Source of the DNA: UBA8190 sp003453695
GTDB taxonomy: Bacteria; Actinomycetota; Acidimicrobiia; Acidimicrobiales; UBA8190
Direction of reading: 5' to 3'
Length of the DNA stretch: 64,000 nucleotides
Assembly: GCA_036796975.1 (NCBI GenBank)
Contig: DAIRBY010000010.1
Location: forward strand, 1 to 64,000
The translations under genes and the position numbers were made by a program. This document shows positions 50,589 through 57,726 of this stretch, piece by piece (positions within the stretch are counted from its first letter, which is position 1; each line of letters begins with the position of its first letter). Under the pieces are notes generated by a model, which searched no databases, was not told where the DNA came from, and was given only the letters and a program-made list of their open reading frames with translations.

Positions 50589-51956
50589 TCACGGCAGGCG
50601 GCGCCGGTACCGGGCCCTGCACGGCTGGACCAGCTGCACCACCATCTTGGAGTGGTCGTTGCGGTACGTGTCGGGCGGCTGGGCCAGCTCGAAGTCCCAG
50701 GCCGGCAGCAGCACCGAGAAGATGGCCTTCAACTGCATCATGGCGAAGGGCGCGCCCACGCAGCGGTGGCGCCCCGCCCCGAAGGGGACCCATGTCCACG
50801 GGTTGGCCCGGTCCTCGGCGCGCGGCTCGAGGTAGCGCTCGGGGACGAAGGCGTCGGGATCGGGGAAGTCCTCGGCGATGCGGTTGGACACCGACAGGCT
50901 GGCTCCCACCATGGTCCCCGGCGCGATGCGGTATCCCTTCACCTCGAAGGGCTCCTTGGCCACACGCAGCACGAGGATGAGCGGGGGGTGCAGGCGCAGC
51001 GCCTCCTTGACGACCGACTCCAGCACGGGCATCTCCCGCAGCGCCTGGTAGCTCACCTCCTCGCCCTGGGCGTGCAGCCCGTCGAGCTCGGCGCGCACGG
51101 CGTCGAGGTGGGCGGGACGGCGCAGCAGCTCGATGAGGGTCCAGGCGGCGGTGCCCGACGTGGTGTGGTGCCCGGCGAACATCATGGAGATGAACATGCC
51201 GGTGATCTCGTCGGTGGTGAAGCGCGGGGCACCGTCCTCGGCGCGGACGGACATGAGGACGTCGAGCAGGTCCCGCTCTTGTGCGTCGTCGGCGCCCCCA
51301 GACGGAGCTCGCCCGTCCACGATGGCCTGGACCAGCTCGACCAGGCCTCGCCGGGCGGCGTCGCGGCGGGCGAAGCTGTCGATCTCGGCGTAGGGATCGA
51401 CGTAGGCGAGCGCGTCGGTGCCTCGCTCCAGGTCGTGGTACAGCTCGGCGAAGCGGCGATCGAGCTCACTGCGAAAGCGCCTGCCGATGAGGCACGCCGA
51501 CGACGTGTAGATCGTGAGCTCGGCGAAGAAGTCGAGCAGGTCGATGGCGCCTTCGTCGCCCCACCCGCCCACCATGGACTGCACCTCGCCGGCGATGGTG
51601 GCGGCGTGGCCGCGCATGAACTTGTCCCGCAGCGCCTGGTTGTGGAGCATCTCCCGTCGGCGCTCGGGCGGGGCGTCGAAGACCACGCCGGTGCCGAAGA
51701 TCGGCGTCATGAAGGGATAGGCCTCGGCTTGGTCCAGGACGTCTTCAGGAGCCCGGAAGAAGGCCTCGTTGGCCTCGGCGCCGGTGAGGAGCACCACCTC
51801 GCGCTGGGCCAGGCGGAAGCGACCGACGTCGCCGCACTCGCGGCGGACGCGAGCCATGAGCTCGATGGGATCGCGCCGGAGCTCCTCGAGGTGCCCGTGC
51901 GGTGGCACCGCCCCCGACACCAGGGGGGGCTCCGACAATGCCGTGTCGACGCTCAC
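50589..51956 (-). CDS. cyp51: Cytochrome P450 CYP51 (sterol 14-alpha-demethylase type)
   Basis: 455 residues from GTG 51956, with GGAGGAAGGA upstream and a GTGA overlap with the SDR gene. It matches mycobacterial CYP51 closely: FGTGVVFDAPPERRREMLHN near 88 (B-C region), FFAELTIYTSSACLIGRRF, the I helix MFISMMFAGHHTTSGTAAW near 250, ExxR in KEALR, and heme loop FGAGRHRCVGAPFA near 396. CYP51 removes the 14-alpha-methyl group from sterols with ferredoxin electrons. No sterol synthesis genes are in the window, so the native substrate here is unknown. Confidence 0.93.
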   Translation of the reverse strand: MSVDTALSEPPLVSGAVPPHGHLEELRRDPIELMARVRRECGDVGRFRLAQREVVLLTGAEANEAFFRAPEDVLDQAEAYPFMTPIFGTGVVFDAPPERRREMLHNQALRDKFMRGHAATIAGEVQSMVGGWGDEGAIDLLDFFAELTIYTSSACLIGRRFRSELDRRFAELYHDLERGTDALAYVDPYAEIDSFARRDAARRGLVELVQAIVDGRAPSGGADDAQERDLLDVLMSVRAEDGAPRFTTDEITGMFISMMFAGHHTTSGTAAWTLIELLRRPAHLDAVRAELDGLHAQGEEVSYQALREMPVLESVVKEALRLHPPLILVLRVAKEPFEVKGYRIAPGTMVGASLSVSNRIAEDFPDPDAFVPERYLEPRAEDRANPWTWVPFGAGRHRCVGAPFAMMQLKAIFSVLLPAWDFELAQPPDTYRNDHSKMVVQLVQPCRARYRRRLP

Positions 51957-52798
51957 GTCCTTCCTCCCCACCCGCCGGCCGGCTCTTCTCCGCCGCCACC
52001 GGTGGGCGGCTGGTGCCGGGGACGGGCGGGCAGCGGGGCCTGGGGCTCGACCTCGACCAGGCTGAACTGCGTCCCGGCCGGCGCCTGCACCACGCTCATG
52101 ACGGCCGCCGCCACCGCCTGGGGCCGCAGGAAGTGATCGTGACGGGCCACGCCCCATCGCACCCACTGCTCCAGCAGCTCGGTGGTGACACCGGGGTCCC
52201 AGTCGGAGCCCATCTCGGACAGGGTCTGACCCGGTTGGACGATCGACGCCCGTACACCGGAGCCCTCGAGCTCCATCTGCAGCGTGCGGGCGTAGCCGTG
52301 CAGCCCCCACTTTGAGGCGCTGTAGCCGCTGTTGCGCACCCGGGGGAGCCGAACCACCTCCGAGGTGATGAACACCACGTCTCCGTGGGCACGGCGCACC
52401 ATGGCGGGGAGGAGCGACCCGACGAGACGCTGCACGCCGAGAAGGTTCACCGCCACGGTGGTGGCGAAGTCGTCGGGGTCGGAGTGCTCCGCCGAGTCGG
52501 GCTGGTTGCGGCCCGCCGCCGAGACCACCACGTCGATCTCCCCCACCGCTTCGCCCGCCGCCTTGACGAAGGCCGCCACCGAACCGGGATCGGCCAGGTC
52601 GAGCGGGGCCACGTGCGCCTCCCCTCCGCCGGCCCGGATCTCCTGGGCCGCCTCCTCCAGGCGAGCGAGGCGGCGCGCCCCGAGCACCACGGGATGGCCG
52701 GCGGCGGCCAGAGCGAGGGCGGCGGCCCGGCCGATGCCAGAGGAGGCGCCGGTGACGGCGGCCGGACGCCGGTCGGGGTGGGGGACGAAGCGGGGCAC
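51953..52798 (-). CDS. Short-chain dehydrogenase/reductase of the cyp51 locus
   Basis: 281 residues from GTG 52798, 20 bases after the second P450. Rossmann motif AAVTGASSGIGRAAALAL near 13-30, VVSAAG near 93, and the catalytic Tyr-Lys pair in YSASKWG near 158 after the Ser of FITSEV. The GARR segment after strand 2 suggests NADP(H). The C-terminal 25 residues are a Gly/Pro-rich tail. In M. tuberculosis an SDR likewise sits between cyp51 and the second P450, where it may oxidise the same substrate. Confidence 0.9.
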   Translation of the reverse strand: MPRFVPHPDRRPAAVTGASSGIGRAAALALAAAGHPVVLGARRLARLEEAAQEIRAGGGEAHVAPLDLADPGSVAAFVKAAGEAVGEIDVVVSAAGRNQPDSAEHSDPDDFATTVAVNLLGVQRLVGSLLPAMVRRAHGDVVFITSEVVRLPRVRNSGYSASKWGLHGYARTLQMELEGSGVRASIVQPGQTLSEMGSDWDPGVTTELLEQWVRWGVARHDHFLRPQAVAAAVMSVVQAPAGTQFSLVEVEPQAPLPARPRHQPPTGGGGEEPAGGWGGRT

Positions 52799-52818
52799 GG
52801 GCGCAGCCGATCCGGGTC

Positions 52819-54039
52819 TCAGCGCCTGGTCACGGTGGTGGGCAGGGCGGCGAAGCCGCGCACGTTGATGGAGTGGACGCGGGTGGCGCCTTCGGCGTCG
52901 ATGTCGTAGTCGGCGACCCGGTCCACCAGCTGGCGCAGCCCCACCCTGGCCTCGAGCCTCGCCAGGGCGGCGCCGAGACAGAAATGACGGCCGCTCCCGA
53001 AGCTCACCAGCTTCGACGTGTCCCGGTCGAGGTCGTAGCGGTCGGGATGGGGGAACACCCGCTCGTCGCGATTGGCCGACCCCACGAGGAGCAGCACCCG
53101 GGCACCGTCGGGGACCACGGTGTCGTGCAGGGACAGCTCGCCGGTCGTGACGCGCAGCAACATCTGCGTCGAGGTGTCGAACCGCAGTGTCTCCTCGACC
53201 CACTCCGGCACCCGGCCGGCGGCGGCGAACACCTTGGCCCGCTCGTCGGGGAAGCGCCAGGCCCAGTACCAGGCGTTGGCGAGGAGCTTGGTGGTGGTCT
53301 CGTTGCCGGCCACGCTCATGAGGAACAGGAACGAGATCACCTCGTCGTCGCTCAGCCGGTCTCCGTCGACGTCCGCCTCGAGCAGCGCCGAGGTGAGGTC
53401 GTCACGGGGCACCGATCGCCGGGACCGCACCATGTCGGCGAAGTACCCGGCCAGGTTGAGCGCCGCCTCCTTGCCGGCCGGGGGGATGTCGAACAGGTCC
53501 GGGTCCCGGTGCACGAGGAGGTCGGCCAGCCGGCGCACCTCGGGCCGCTCGGCCGGCGGCACCCCGATCATCTCGGAGATGACGTCCATGGGGAGCAGGC
53601 CGGCGAAGTCGGCCACGAAGTCGAAGGTGCCCCGCTCGAGCGCCGTATCCAGATGTCCCACGGCCAAGGCGCGCACCTGGTCCTCCATGGCGGCGACCCG
53701 GCGCGGCGTGAAGGCCTTCGACACGAGCGAGCGCATGCGGGTGTGGCGGGGCGGGTCCATGGCCAGGAACGACATGGCCCGCTCGGCCTGGGGGCCGTAG
53801 GCCACCGGATCGAGCGACACCCCGAAGCGGTTGGAGAGCCGGGCGGGGTTGCGGAACCCGGCGAGCACGTCGTCGTAGCGGGACAGGGCCCAGAAGTCGA
53901 GCTCGTCGTTGCGATACAGCGGCGCCTCGCTCCGAAGCCGGGCGTAGAGCGGGTACGGGTCGTCGTGGACGGCGTAGTCGTAGGGGCTGTAGTGGAGCGG
54001 CTGGCGCGCCGTGTCGGACGAGGTCGTGCTCGTGGTCAC
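52819..54039 (-). CDS. Cytochrome P450, CYP123-like position
   Basis: 406 residues from GTG 54039 (GTGA overlap with the TetR stop). Bacterial soluble P450: MDPPRHTRMRSLVSKAFTPRRV near 92 (split), I helix MSVAGNETTTKLLANA near 238, EETLR (ExxR) near 278, and the heme loop FGSGRHFCLGAALARLEAR near 350. It is a different subfamily from the CYP51 three genes on. Its place next to the SDR and cyp51 is that of CYP123 in M. tuberculosis, but I assign that by position only. Confidence 0.9.
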   Translation of the reverse strand: MTTSTTSSDTARQPLHYSPYDYAVHDDPYPLYARLRSEAPLYRNDELDFWALSRYDDVLAGFRNPARLSNRFGVSLDPVAYGPQAERAMSFLAMDPPRHTRMRSLVSKAFTPRRVAAMEDQVRALAVGHLDTALERGTFDFVADFAGLLPMDVISEMIGVPPAERPEVRRLADLLVHRDPDLFDIPPAGKEAALNLAGYFADMVRSRRSVPRDDLTSALLEADVDGDRLSDDEVISFLFLMSVAGNETTTKLLANAWYWAWRFPDERAKVFAAAGRVPEWVEETLRFDTSTQMLLRVTTGELSLHDTVVPDGARVLLLVGSANRDERVFPHPDRYDLDRDTSKLVSFGSGRHFCLGAALARLEARVGLRQLVDRVADYDIDAEGATRVHSINVRGFAALPTTVTRR

Positions 54040-54611
54040 GGCGCACCCTCGAGCAGCTCGGCCAGGCGGCCCAGCGCGGCGGGGACGTCGGCGAAGGAGA
54101 GGTGCCCCATGCCCGCCCACAGCATGGCGCCCGAATAGGCGAGCTCGAGGCCCTGCACGAGCGCCGGGTCGGCCTCCTCCCCCAGGGCGGCGGCGATGCG
54201 GTCGTGCACCTCGCCGCCGAAGCGGATGCGGACGGCGCGTACCTCGGGCCCACTGCCGAGGAGGGCGGTGGTGCAAGCGGCGGCCAGGGTGGGATCGTCG
54301 GCCATGAACAGCCCCAGCGCCTTCAGCTCGGCGCTCACCCGGTCGAGCGGGGAGGACCCGGCACGGTGACGGACGGCGGGGACGCGCTCCATGCACCGCC
54401 ACAGCACCTCGGCGAGGAGATGGTCCTTGGAGGCGAAGTAGGTGTAGGCGGTGGCGGGCGCCACCCCGGCGCGCTTGGCGGACCCGCGCACCGTGGTGCC
54501 CTCGTAGCCGAGCAGCCGTGCCTCATCGGCGGCCGCCTCCACCAGGCGCTCCACCACCTCGGCCTGCTTGGGGGTGAGCCTGCGCCTCGAGTCCTCGGCC
54601 GTCACCGTCAC
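54036..54611 (-). CDS. TetR family regulator of the cyp51 locus
   Basis: 191 residues from GTG 54611, overlapping the preceding stop (GTGA). The helix-turn-helix is near 24-70: VVERLVEAAADEARLLGYEG, then TVRGSAKRAGVAPATAYTYFASKDHLLAEVL (split). The C-terminal ligand domain is of the TetR_C type found in KstR-like regulators. It sits inside the operon from 55336, and a 14-base palindrome at 55351-55364 in the divergent promoter region is its likely target. Confidence 0.88.
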   Translation of the reverse strand: MTVTAEDSRRRLTPKQAEVVERLVEAAADEARLLGYEGTTVRGSAKRAGVAPATAYTYFASKDHLLAEVLWRCMERVPAVRHRAGSSPLDRVSAELKALGLFMADDPTLAAACTTALLGSGPEVRAVRIRFGGEVHDRIAAALGEEADPALVQGLELAYSGAMLWAGMGHLSFADVPAALGRLAELLEGAP

Positions 54612-55336
54612 GATGGCTCCACCTCCGACGGTGCCCCCGTCGCAACCGAGGTGCCGTCGTGGCGGCCGGGCACGTGTGGCGTGCCGTCGCGCATGGCGGG
54701 GAAGCGGAAGGTGGCAGCCGTGGTGGCGGCCGTGATGGCGGTGATGTCGGCTTCGGGCAGGGTCTCGGTGTCGTCGTCGATCACCACCTCCCACCGGCAG
54801 TGGGGCAGGCGGTCGGCGGGACGGCGGGGCGGGCGGTGCACGGGGCGGATGCGCGCTCTCGGGTTCACGGCCTGGGCCGTGTAGTCGAAGGTGCCGTCCT
54901 CGATGTGGTGGCACATGTTGGTCACCATCTGGTCGCCGAAGGGCTCGGCGTCCATGAGGGCGCCACAGTGGGCGAGCTCGAAGAACCCATGGTGCTCGTC
55001 GACCACCTGGTAGCGGACGTCCATGTAGTGGTGGGGGAAGCCGGGGTCGAGCTGCAGCACCTTGAAGATGGCCGGCACGCCGTCGCCTTCCACGTTCATG
55101 ATCTGGCGCAGGCGCGGCCCGTAGACAGGACTGGCACCGCGCCATTCCTCCACGGCGAGCTCCTTCATGGCGTCGCCTCCGAAGCGCATGGCGATGGCCG
55201 CGCACATGGAGCGGTCGAGAAGGTGGACGATGAGGGCGAACTCGCGCACCAAGCGGACGAGGGCCTCCTTGGACAGGTCCTCGTAGCGGAAGTCGGGATC
55301 GAAGTGCCCCGAGTAGTCGTTGCGGTCGGCCACCAT
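54608..55336 (-). CDS. Conserved-looking protein of unknown function, first gene of cyp51 operon
   Basis: 242 residues from ATG 55336. I do not recognise the family. It has an N-terminal helical part (LSKEALVRLVREFALIVHLLD), a middle with many charged and aromatic residues (PHHYMDVRYQVVDEHHGFFELAHCG, split as 100-124), a His/Cys segment MCHHIEDGTF, and a Pro/Arg-rich stretch RPVHRPPRRP near 168. No signal peptide or membrane segment. The clustered His, Cys and Glu could bind a metal. The C-terminal 40 residues are Thr/Ala-rich. It is coupled to the TetR gene (GTGA). Confidence 0.75.
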   Translation of the reverse strand: MVADRNDYSGHFDPDFRYEDLSKEALVRLVREFALIVHLLDRSMCAAIAMRFGGDAMKELAVEEWRGASPVYGPRLRQIMNVEGDGVPAIFKVLQLDPGFPHHYMDVRYQVVDEHHGFFELAHCGALMDAEPFGDQMVTNMCHHIEDGTFDYTAQAVNPRARIRPVHRPPRRPADRLPHCRWEVVIDDDTETLPEADITAITAATTAATFRFPAMRDGTPHVPGRHDGTSVATGAPSEVEPS

Positions 55337-55350
55337 GCCAGACTACAGTC

Positions 55351-55364
55351 CAGACACCTGTCTG
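55351..55364. promoter_or_regulatory. Palindromic operator between divergent cyp51-locus transcripts
   Basis: CAGACACCTGTCTG has perfect six-base arms (CAGACA/TGTCTG) with two bases between. It lies 14 bases from the ATG at 55336 on one side and 16 from ATG 55381 on the other; TACAGT at 55344-55349 may be the -10 for the plus-strand gene. The TetR encoded at 54036-54611 is the likely binder. Confidence 0.65.
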
Positions 55365-55380
55365 ACCAGAGGGAATCCAC

Positions 55381-56292
55381 ATGGAGCCGAGCAGATCCAC
55401 GGTCGTAGGCGTCATCGGCCTGGGCGACATCGGCAGCGGCGTGGCCGGGGCGGTGGGTCGCGCCGGCCTGGAGCTGGTGGTGTGCGACGTGCGCCCCGAG
55501 GCGACCGCCGCCTTCCCGGAGGCCGAGGTGGCGCGAGGGCCACGAGAGCTCGGCGCCCGCTGCGACGTCATGGCGGTCGCCGTCGTGACCGACGCCCAGG
55601 TGCTCGACGTCCTCGACCCCGACTCCGGCGCCCTGTCCACCGCCCGCCCCGGGTCGGCGGTGGCCGTGCTGTCCACGGTGGCCCCCGACACCGTCCGCGC
55701 CGTGGCGGAGACGGCTCGCCGCCGCCATGTCGACGTCGTGGACTGCGGGGTGAGCGGTGGGCAGTCGGCAGCGAAGGAGGGATCGCTGGTGGCCATGGTG
55801 GGCGGTGAGCCCGCCGTCGTCGACCGGCTCCGGCCCGTGCTCGAGTCCTTCAGCTCGCTGGTGGTGCACATGGGGCCGCTCGGCGCCGGCATCAAGGCCA
55901 AGCTGGCCCGCAACCTGGTGCAGTACGGGTCGTGGCTGGCCGCCTACGAGGCCCAGGTCCTGGCCGAGGCATCCGGCATCGAACTGGCCAAGCTGGCCGA
56001 GGTCATCCGGGCCAGCGACGAGAAGATCGGCGGCGCCTCCCGTCTCATGTTCCGCCCCACCGTCGCCCCCTTCGGCCCCGACGACCACCCCGGGCTGGTG
56101 GGCGCCATGCGCAGCGCCGCCGAGCTGGCCCACAAGGACCTCGGCGCCGCGCTCGAACTGGCCGACCAGCTGGGCGTGTCCCTACCGTTGGCAGCCATGA
56201 CCGACGACCGAGCCGACGCGCTCTTCGGTCTGCGCCCCGATGGGGCGGCGCCCGCCGAGCGCGCTCCTGGAGAGCAGGGCGCCGCCACGTGA
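55381..56292 (+). CDS. NAD(P)-dependent beta-hydroxyacid dehydrogenase family protein
   Basis: 303 residues from ATG 55381, with GAGGGA upstream. Rossmann motif VIGLGDIGSGVAGAVGRAG near 10-28, the substrate-binding DCGVSGGQSAAKEGSL near 121, and the catalytic Lys in GAGIKAKLARNLVQYG near 168. This is the 3-hydroxyisobutyrate and 6-phosphogluconate dehydrogenase superfamily. It is coupled to the following decarboxylase-like gene. The same pair lies next to cyp51 in M. tuberculosis (Rv0770-Rv0771). Substrate unknown. Confidence 0.9.
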   Translation: MEPSRSTVVGVIGLGDIGSGVAGAVGRAGLELVVCDVRPEATAAFPEAEVARGPRELGARCDVMAVAVVTDAQVLDVLDPDSGALSTARPGSAVAVLSTVAPDTVRAVAETARRRHVDVVDCGVSGGQSAAKEGSLVAMVGGEPAVVDRLRPVLESFSSLVVHMGPLGAGIKAKLARNLVQYGSWLAAYEAQVLAEASGIELAKLAEVIRASDEKIGGASRLMFRPTVAPFGPDDHPGLVGAMRSAAELAHKDLGAALELADQLGVSLPLAAMTDDRADALFGLRPDGAAPAERAPGEQGAAT

Positions 56293-56672
56293 GCGAGACC
56301 CGTCGCCCCCCGCGCCCGGATCGCTCCACCGGCCTCGACAAGATGCAGGCCGTCTACAACTTCCGGGTCGATCCCGACGCCATGGAGGGTGACTTCGTCG
56401 CCTACACCGTCGACCACCTCTTCGGCGACGTCTGGGCCCGGCCCGGGCTCGACATCCCGCAGCGACGCCTGCTCACCATCGGCGTGCTGGCCGCGCTGGG
56501 GCAGACCGACCTGCTCGACGTCCAGTTCCAGAGCGCCCTGGACAACGGCGAGCTCACCGAGGACCAGGTGCGCGAGGTGGTCCTCCACCTCACCCACTAC
56601 GTGGGCTGGCCTCTCGCCACCGGCGCCAATGCCGCTGCTGAGCGCGTCATCGCCCGGCGACATCAGACCTGA
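56289..56672 (+). CDS. Carboxymuconolactone decarboxylase family protein
   Basis: 127 residues from GTG 56289, in a GTGA overlap. An all-helical AhpD-like fold: DVWARPGLDIPQRRLLTIGVLAALGQ near 44 (split), then ELTEDQVREVVLHLTHYVGWPLATGANAA near 83-111. The CxxC peroxidase pair of AhpD is absent, and the HYVGWP motif with the His of the decarboxylase type is present. It may act on a dicarboxylic lactone, or on a product of the P450 locus. It is the end of the plus-strand arm and converges with the luciferase-like gene. Confidence 0.88.
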   Translation: MSETRRPPRPDRSTGLDKMQAVYNFRVDPDAMEGDFVAYTVDHLFGDVWARPGLDIPQRRLLTIGVLAALGQTDLLDVQFQSALDNGELTEDQVREVVLHLTHYVGWPLATGANAAAERVIARRHQT

Positions 56673-56726
56673 GGTCACTGCGGCCGCTGGTCCGAACCCC
56701 CCGGGACCGAGCGCCCACGGCAGGAC

Positions 56727-57611
56727 TCAGGTCTGGAGCGGGAGGACGGTTGCGGCCAGCCAGTCGAGCTCCTCGGACCAGTCCTCGGGCGACTGCGGGG
56801 GGAGCAGCGGGCGGACGACGAACTTGGACAAGCCCTCGTCCACCAAGCGCCCGAGCAGGGTGCGCAGCCCCTCCTCCCCCACCGGGACCAGCTCTGACAG
56901 CTCGACGTCCTCCAGGCGGCGACGCCGCCCGGGCAGGCGGGCGGCGCGCCCCACGTCCTCGGGACGGCGGGCGTAGCCGATGGCCAAGCCGAAGTGCTCG
57001 GGGTCGATGTGCCGGCCGGCCCGGGCCGCCTCGTCCTGGATGGCTCGGCGGACCCGACCTGCCAAGGCTGGGGAGACGAGCGAGCCCAGCCAGCCGTCGG
57101 CCACCCGCCCGGCCCTGGCGACGGCATCGGGGCCGGCACCGCCCAACCACACTTCGAGCGGCTGCTGGACGGGCAGCACCGGAAGGCGCGCCTCGGAGCC
57201 GTCGGCGGCCTCGCCCACCCACCACCGCCGCAGCACGGGGACCAGCTCTTCCATCATGCGGCCCCGGTGGCGTCCCGCCGTGCCCAGGGCGGTCCGCTCC
57301 TCGGGCAGGTCGAGGCCCGGCACCAGGGCGACGAGCAGGCGCCCGTCTGTGAGCCGGTCGAGCTGGGCCAGGCGGTGGGCCATCACGTAGGGCTCGGACC
57401 CGAAGGGGATGAAGTTGGCGCCGAGACGCACCCGGCGGGTTCGGGAGGCCACGAAGGCGAGCGCCAAGGACGGCTCCACGGCAGGAAGCGACGGCAGGTC
57501 GGAGACCCACAAGGTGTCGAATCCGCGATCTTCGGCCTCGGCAGCGGTGTCGGCGAGCACGCTGGGGTCGGGAGCCCCGAGGCCCACGGACACGGCGATC
57601 CGCACCTTCAC
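56727..57611 (-). CDS. Luciferase-like (LLM) flavin oxidoreductase, probable F420 type
   Basis: 294 residues from GTG 57611. TIM-barrel family: RIAVSVGLGAPDP at the start, AAEAEDRGFDTLWVSDL near 24-40, RTRRVRLGANFIPFG near 58, RLAQLDRLTDGRLLVALVPG near 80 (split), and LEVWLGGAGPDAVARAGRVADGWLG near 153 (split). In actinomycetes most such genes use coenzyme F420. A -10 element TAAGGT lies on the minus strand at 57638-57633, 21 bases upstream. Substrate unknown. It is divergent from the phosphoketolase gene and convergent with the locus before it. Confidence 0.87.
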   Translation of the reverse strand: MKVRIAVSVGLGAPDPSVLADTAAEAEDRGFDTLWVSDLPSLPAVEPSLALAFVASRTRRVRLGANFIPFGSEPYVMAHRLAQLDRLTDGRLLVALVPGLDLPEERTALGTAGRHRGRMMEELVPVLRRWWVGEAADGSEARLPVLPVQQPLEVWLGGAGPDAVARAGRVADGWLGSLVSPALAGRVRRAIQDEAARAGRHIDPEHFGLAIGYARRPEDVGRAARLPGRRRRLEDVELSELVPVGEEGLRTLLGRLVDEGLSKFVVRPLLPPQSPEDWSEELDWLAATVLPLQT

Positions 57612-57692
57612 GTCGTGCGCCTCACGGAGCGCACCTTAACGACGCGGCCCACAGCCCGGGTCACGGGCCGGGACCGGACGAGCCGGTGCTCC

Positions 57693-57698
57693 TAGTGT
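57693..57698 (+). promoter_or_regulatory. -10 element (TAGTGT) of xfp-ackA operon
   Basis: TAGTGT ends 28 bases before GTG 57727; the short leader carries a purine-rich GGAGAGGAAGGAGA ribosome site, so this operon is not leaderless. Confidence 0.55.
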
Positions 57699-57726
57699 CG
57701 TGGCGGGGAGAGGAAGGAGACCCTCT

